Part shown: positions 14,324-15,676 of the stretch, piece after piece
Position numbering within the stretch: the first letter of the stretch is position 1
How the letters are laid out: each line of letters begins with the position of its first letter
Source: an uncultured Lachnospiraceae bacterium
Lineage (GTDB): Bacteria; Bacillota; Clostridia; Lachnospirales; Lachnospiraceae
Assembly (NCBI GenBank): GCA_900555195.1
Contig: USKC01000031.1
Location: forward strand, 1 to 15,676
Reading direction: 5' to 3'
DNA: 15,676 bases
Program-made: the position numbers and the translations under genes
The notes under the pieces: generated by a model
The model's database searches: none
Seen by the model: the letters and a program-made list of their open reading frames with translations, nothing else
What the model was told of the DNA's origin: nothing

Positions 14324-15676
14324 TCATCTTGTCAGCAGTTCATATACCCGGCACATCATATGAGATGGTTCGATTTCCTGCGCCTTTTTCAGATATCCTG
14401 CCGCTTTCACCCGTTCTCCCAGGCCCAGCCATCCCAAAGCCATCAGGTAATAACAGTGAGAACGGTTTCTCAGCGTATAATCCTCATCGAAAATCAAAAA
14501 TTCCGGCAGCGATACCGCAAAATACTCGATCCGGCACACGTCTTCCAGATGCCGTTCCCCATAATCGATCAGACGCCAGAACCGCGCTTTGGCTTCTTTC
14601 GTCTCTCCCAATTCCTGATGGGCAAGGCCCTGGTAGAGAATCATGTCAGCAGGCTGATCGTTATAATACATCGCTCCTGCGGGCTCATCCGTCCCCACCG
14701 CAGCGCGCCGGAAGCATTCTTCCGCTTCTTCTATCCGTCCCTGTCCCTTCAGGGCAAGGCCGAGATGATAGTAGATATGATTGTCCTTCGTCCCTTCCAG
14801 CTTTCCTTCTCCCAAGTTCTCCGGATAAAAAAGCGCGCTGCGCAGCAGTTCTTCTGCCTGGCCGTATTTTTCTGCTTCCAGGGCACGTTTGGCCTGGAAC
14901 AGCAGGGACAGTGTATACTGCGTCGTAATCTTCCCCTCTCCGCCTTCCCAGGGATGGAAATGGCGGCCCATGATAAGGGAATAGGCCCTCTCCGGGGCGC
15001 CGGTCAGATTGACCAGCGTGATATATTCAATATACAGATCATCCCTCTCCCCAATCAGTTTCGGATGCGCTTCATAGTTCGCCAACCGCTCTTCAAAGCT
15101 CCATCCGAGCTTCTTATAAAGCTGGTCCAGTTCCAGGAATACGCGCGCGTCTTCGGGATTGAGTGCAAATGCCTTCTCCATAGATTCCTTCGCCCGTTCC
15201 GGGTCTTTGCATTTATTATAATAAGCCAGGGCCAGGTTCCTGTGCACCGTGGCAAATGCGGGATCCGCCTGCGCGGACAGTTCCCAAAGGCGCACCGCTT
15301 CCTCCCACTGCAGCTTATCATAATACAAGTTTCCCAGATAATAGGGAGCTTTGGCCGTACATCCCTTTTCGATCGCAAAGGAAAGCGCTGCGATATCTTC
15401 CAGCTTGTTGGGGAAGCAGTAATCCGGTTCTGCAGCCTCTGCCTTTCTCAGGCATTCCGCCACCGCTTCCTCTCTTTTCCGGCGGTCGGATGCCTCACCC
15501 CGTCCTTCCGTTTTTCCTGTCAGCCTGTCTGTGTAAAAGGCTTCATAATAATACCGCAGCGGATATTCTTTCGTGCACAGTCCCAGAAGCGATACCGCTT
15601 CCTCATATGCGCCGAATTCTGCATAGTCCCTGGCCGTCATGAGATAGTTTTCCACAAAGTCCCTCATCTTTTCACG
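14324..15676 (-). CDS. TPR-repeat protein, probable C-terminal part of a DUF5107-family protein (truncated by window edge)
   Basis: The frame is open to the right edge. An internal ATG exists at 15667, but three sense codons precede it with no stop and no ribosome site, so the true start most likely lies outside the window. The visible 450 residues are mostly helical tetratricopeptide-like repeats: pairs such as YYLGNLYYDKLQWEEAVRLW, LALAYYNKCKDPERAKESME, YYHLGLALKGQGRIEEAEEC and YYLMALGWLGLGERVKAAGY, with Pro-turns (DPAF, NPED, EPSH) between them. HFHPWEGGEGK (near 14940-14970) is, from memory, typical of the C-terminal half of DUF5107 proteins of about 1,000 aa, whose N-terminal part resembles a sugar-mutarotase sandwich. 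That assignment is moderate; a TPR scaffold is certain. It converges on the GH2-like gene, which suggests a carbohydrate-related role. Confidence 0.75.
   Translation of the reverse strand, partial: REKMRDFVENYLMTARDYAEFGAYEEAVSLLGLCTKEYPLRYYYEAFYTDRLTGKTEGRGEASDRRKREEAVAECLRKAEAAEPDYCFPNKLEDIAALSFAIEKGCTAKAPYYLGNLYYDKLQWEEAVRLWELSAQADPAFATVHRNLALAYYNKCKDPERAKESMEKAFALNPEDARVFLELDQLYKKLGWSFEERLANYEAHPKLIGERDDLYIEYITLVNLTGAPERAYSLIMGRHFHPWEGGEGKITTQYTLSLLFQAKRALEAEKYGQAEELLRSALFYPENLGEGKLEGTKDNHIYYHLGLALKGQGRIEEAEECFRRAAVGTDEPAGAMYYNDQPADMILYQGLAHQELGETKEAKARFWRLIDYGERHLEDVCRIEYFAVSLPEFLIFDEDYTLRNRSHCYYLMALGWLGLGERVKAAGYLKKAQEIEPSHMMCRVYELLTR

Noticed and set aside
13843..14928. A 361-codon plus-strand frame running from the GH2-like gene through its terminator into the TPR gene
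   Set aside because: It overlaps the 3' end of one real gene, a strong terminator and the antisense of another gene; composition is Pro/Ser/Arg-rich and not protein-like.
1..15676. Mobile element, CRISPR array or anti-phage island
   Set aside because: No transposase, integrase, direct-repeat array, att-like repeat or defence gene was seen; SbcCD and PHP here look like housekeeping repair functions.

Overview
This 15.7-kb window reads as ordinary chromosome from a low-to-mid GC Firmicute, most likely a Lachnospiraceae-type gut clostridium. That placement is inferred from protein style (a Bacillus/phi3T-type ThyA, a beta-CASP MBL-fold protein of about 530 aa, a DUF5107/TPR-like protein beside a cytoplasmic GH2-like enzyme), the strong AAGGAG ribosome sites and the extended -10 promoters. 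No tRNA, rRNA, CRISPR array, transposase, integrase or phage gene was found. Coding is dense: nine genes run on the minus strand from about 90 to 10730, then a small minus-strand gene, one large plus-strand gene and a convergent, truncated minus-strand gene.

Layout, left to right. (1) 90-4620, minus: a tightly coupled operon, PHP phosphoesterase -> sbcD -> sbcC, with 4-bp ATGA overlaps at both junctions and its own extended -10 promoter. It follows the terminator of (2) ilvE, a branched-chain aminotransferase at 4764-5789 with its own promoter and an inverted repeat at the expected transcription start. (3) 5915-10083, minus: a beta-CASP MBL-fold RNase-like gene -> thyA -> folA -> corA-like transporter. 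No clear terminator lies between them, but there is a probable internal promoter and a structured leader before folA, and a palindrome before corA. (4) ogt (10197-10730) and a 69-aa hypothetical gene (10850-11059), minus, separated by a stem-loop. (5) A divergently transcribed GH2-like glycosidase of 970 aa (11271-14183, plus), ending in a long intrinsic terminator. (6) The C-terminal part of a TPR/DUF5107-like protein (14324 to the window edge), convergent with the glycosidase.

How the genes work together: ThyA produces dihydrofolate and FolA recycles it, the classical pairing for dTMP synthesis. SbcCD cleaves hairpin and blocked DNA ends, and Ogt reverses alkyl damage, so much of the minus-strand block concerns DNA supply and repair. 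The GH2-like enzyme and the DUF5107/TPR-like protein look like a small carbohydrate-use locus. I see no complete novel system. The observations most worth a second look are the PHP gene translationally coupled to sbcDC, an identical CCATGTTATANT extended -10 element in three neighbouring promoters, the structured leaders/operators before ilvE, corA, folA and ogt, the Arg-to-Gln change in the Ogt arginine finger, and a repeat-bearing acidic insert in the glycosidase.
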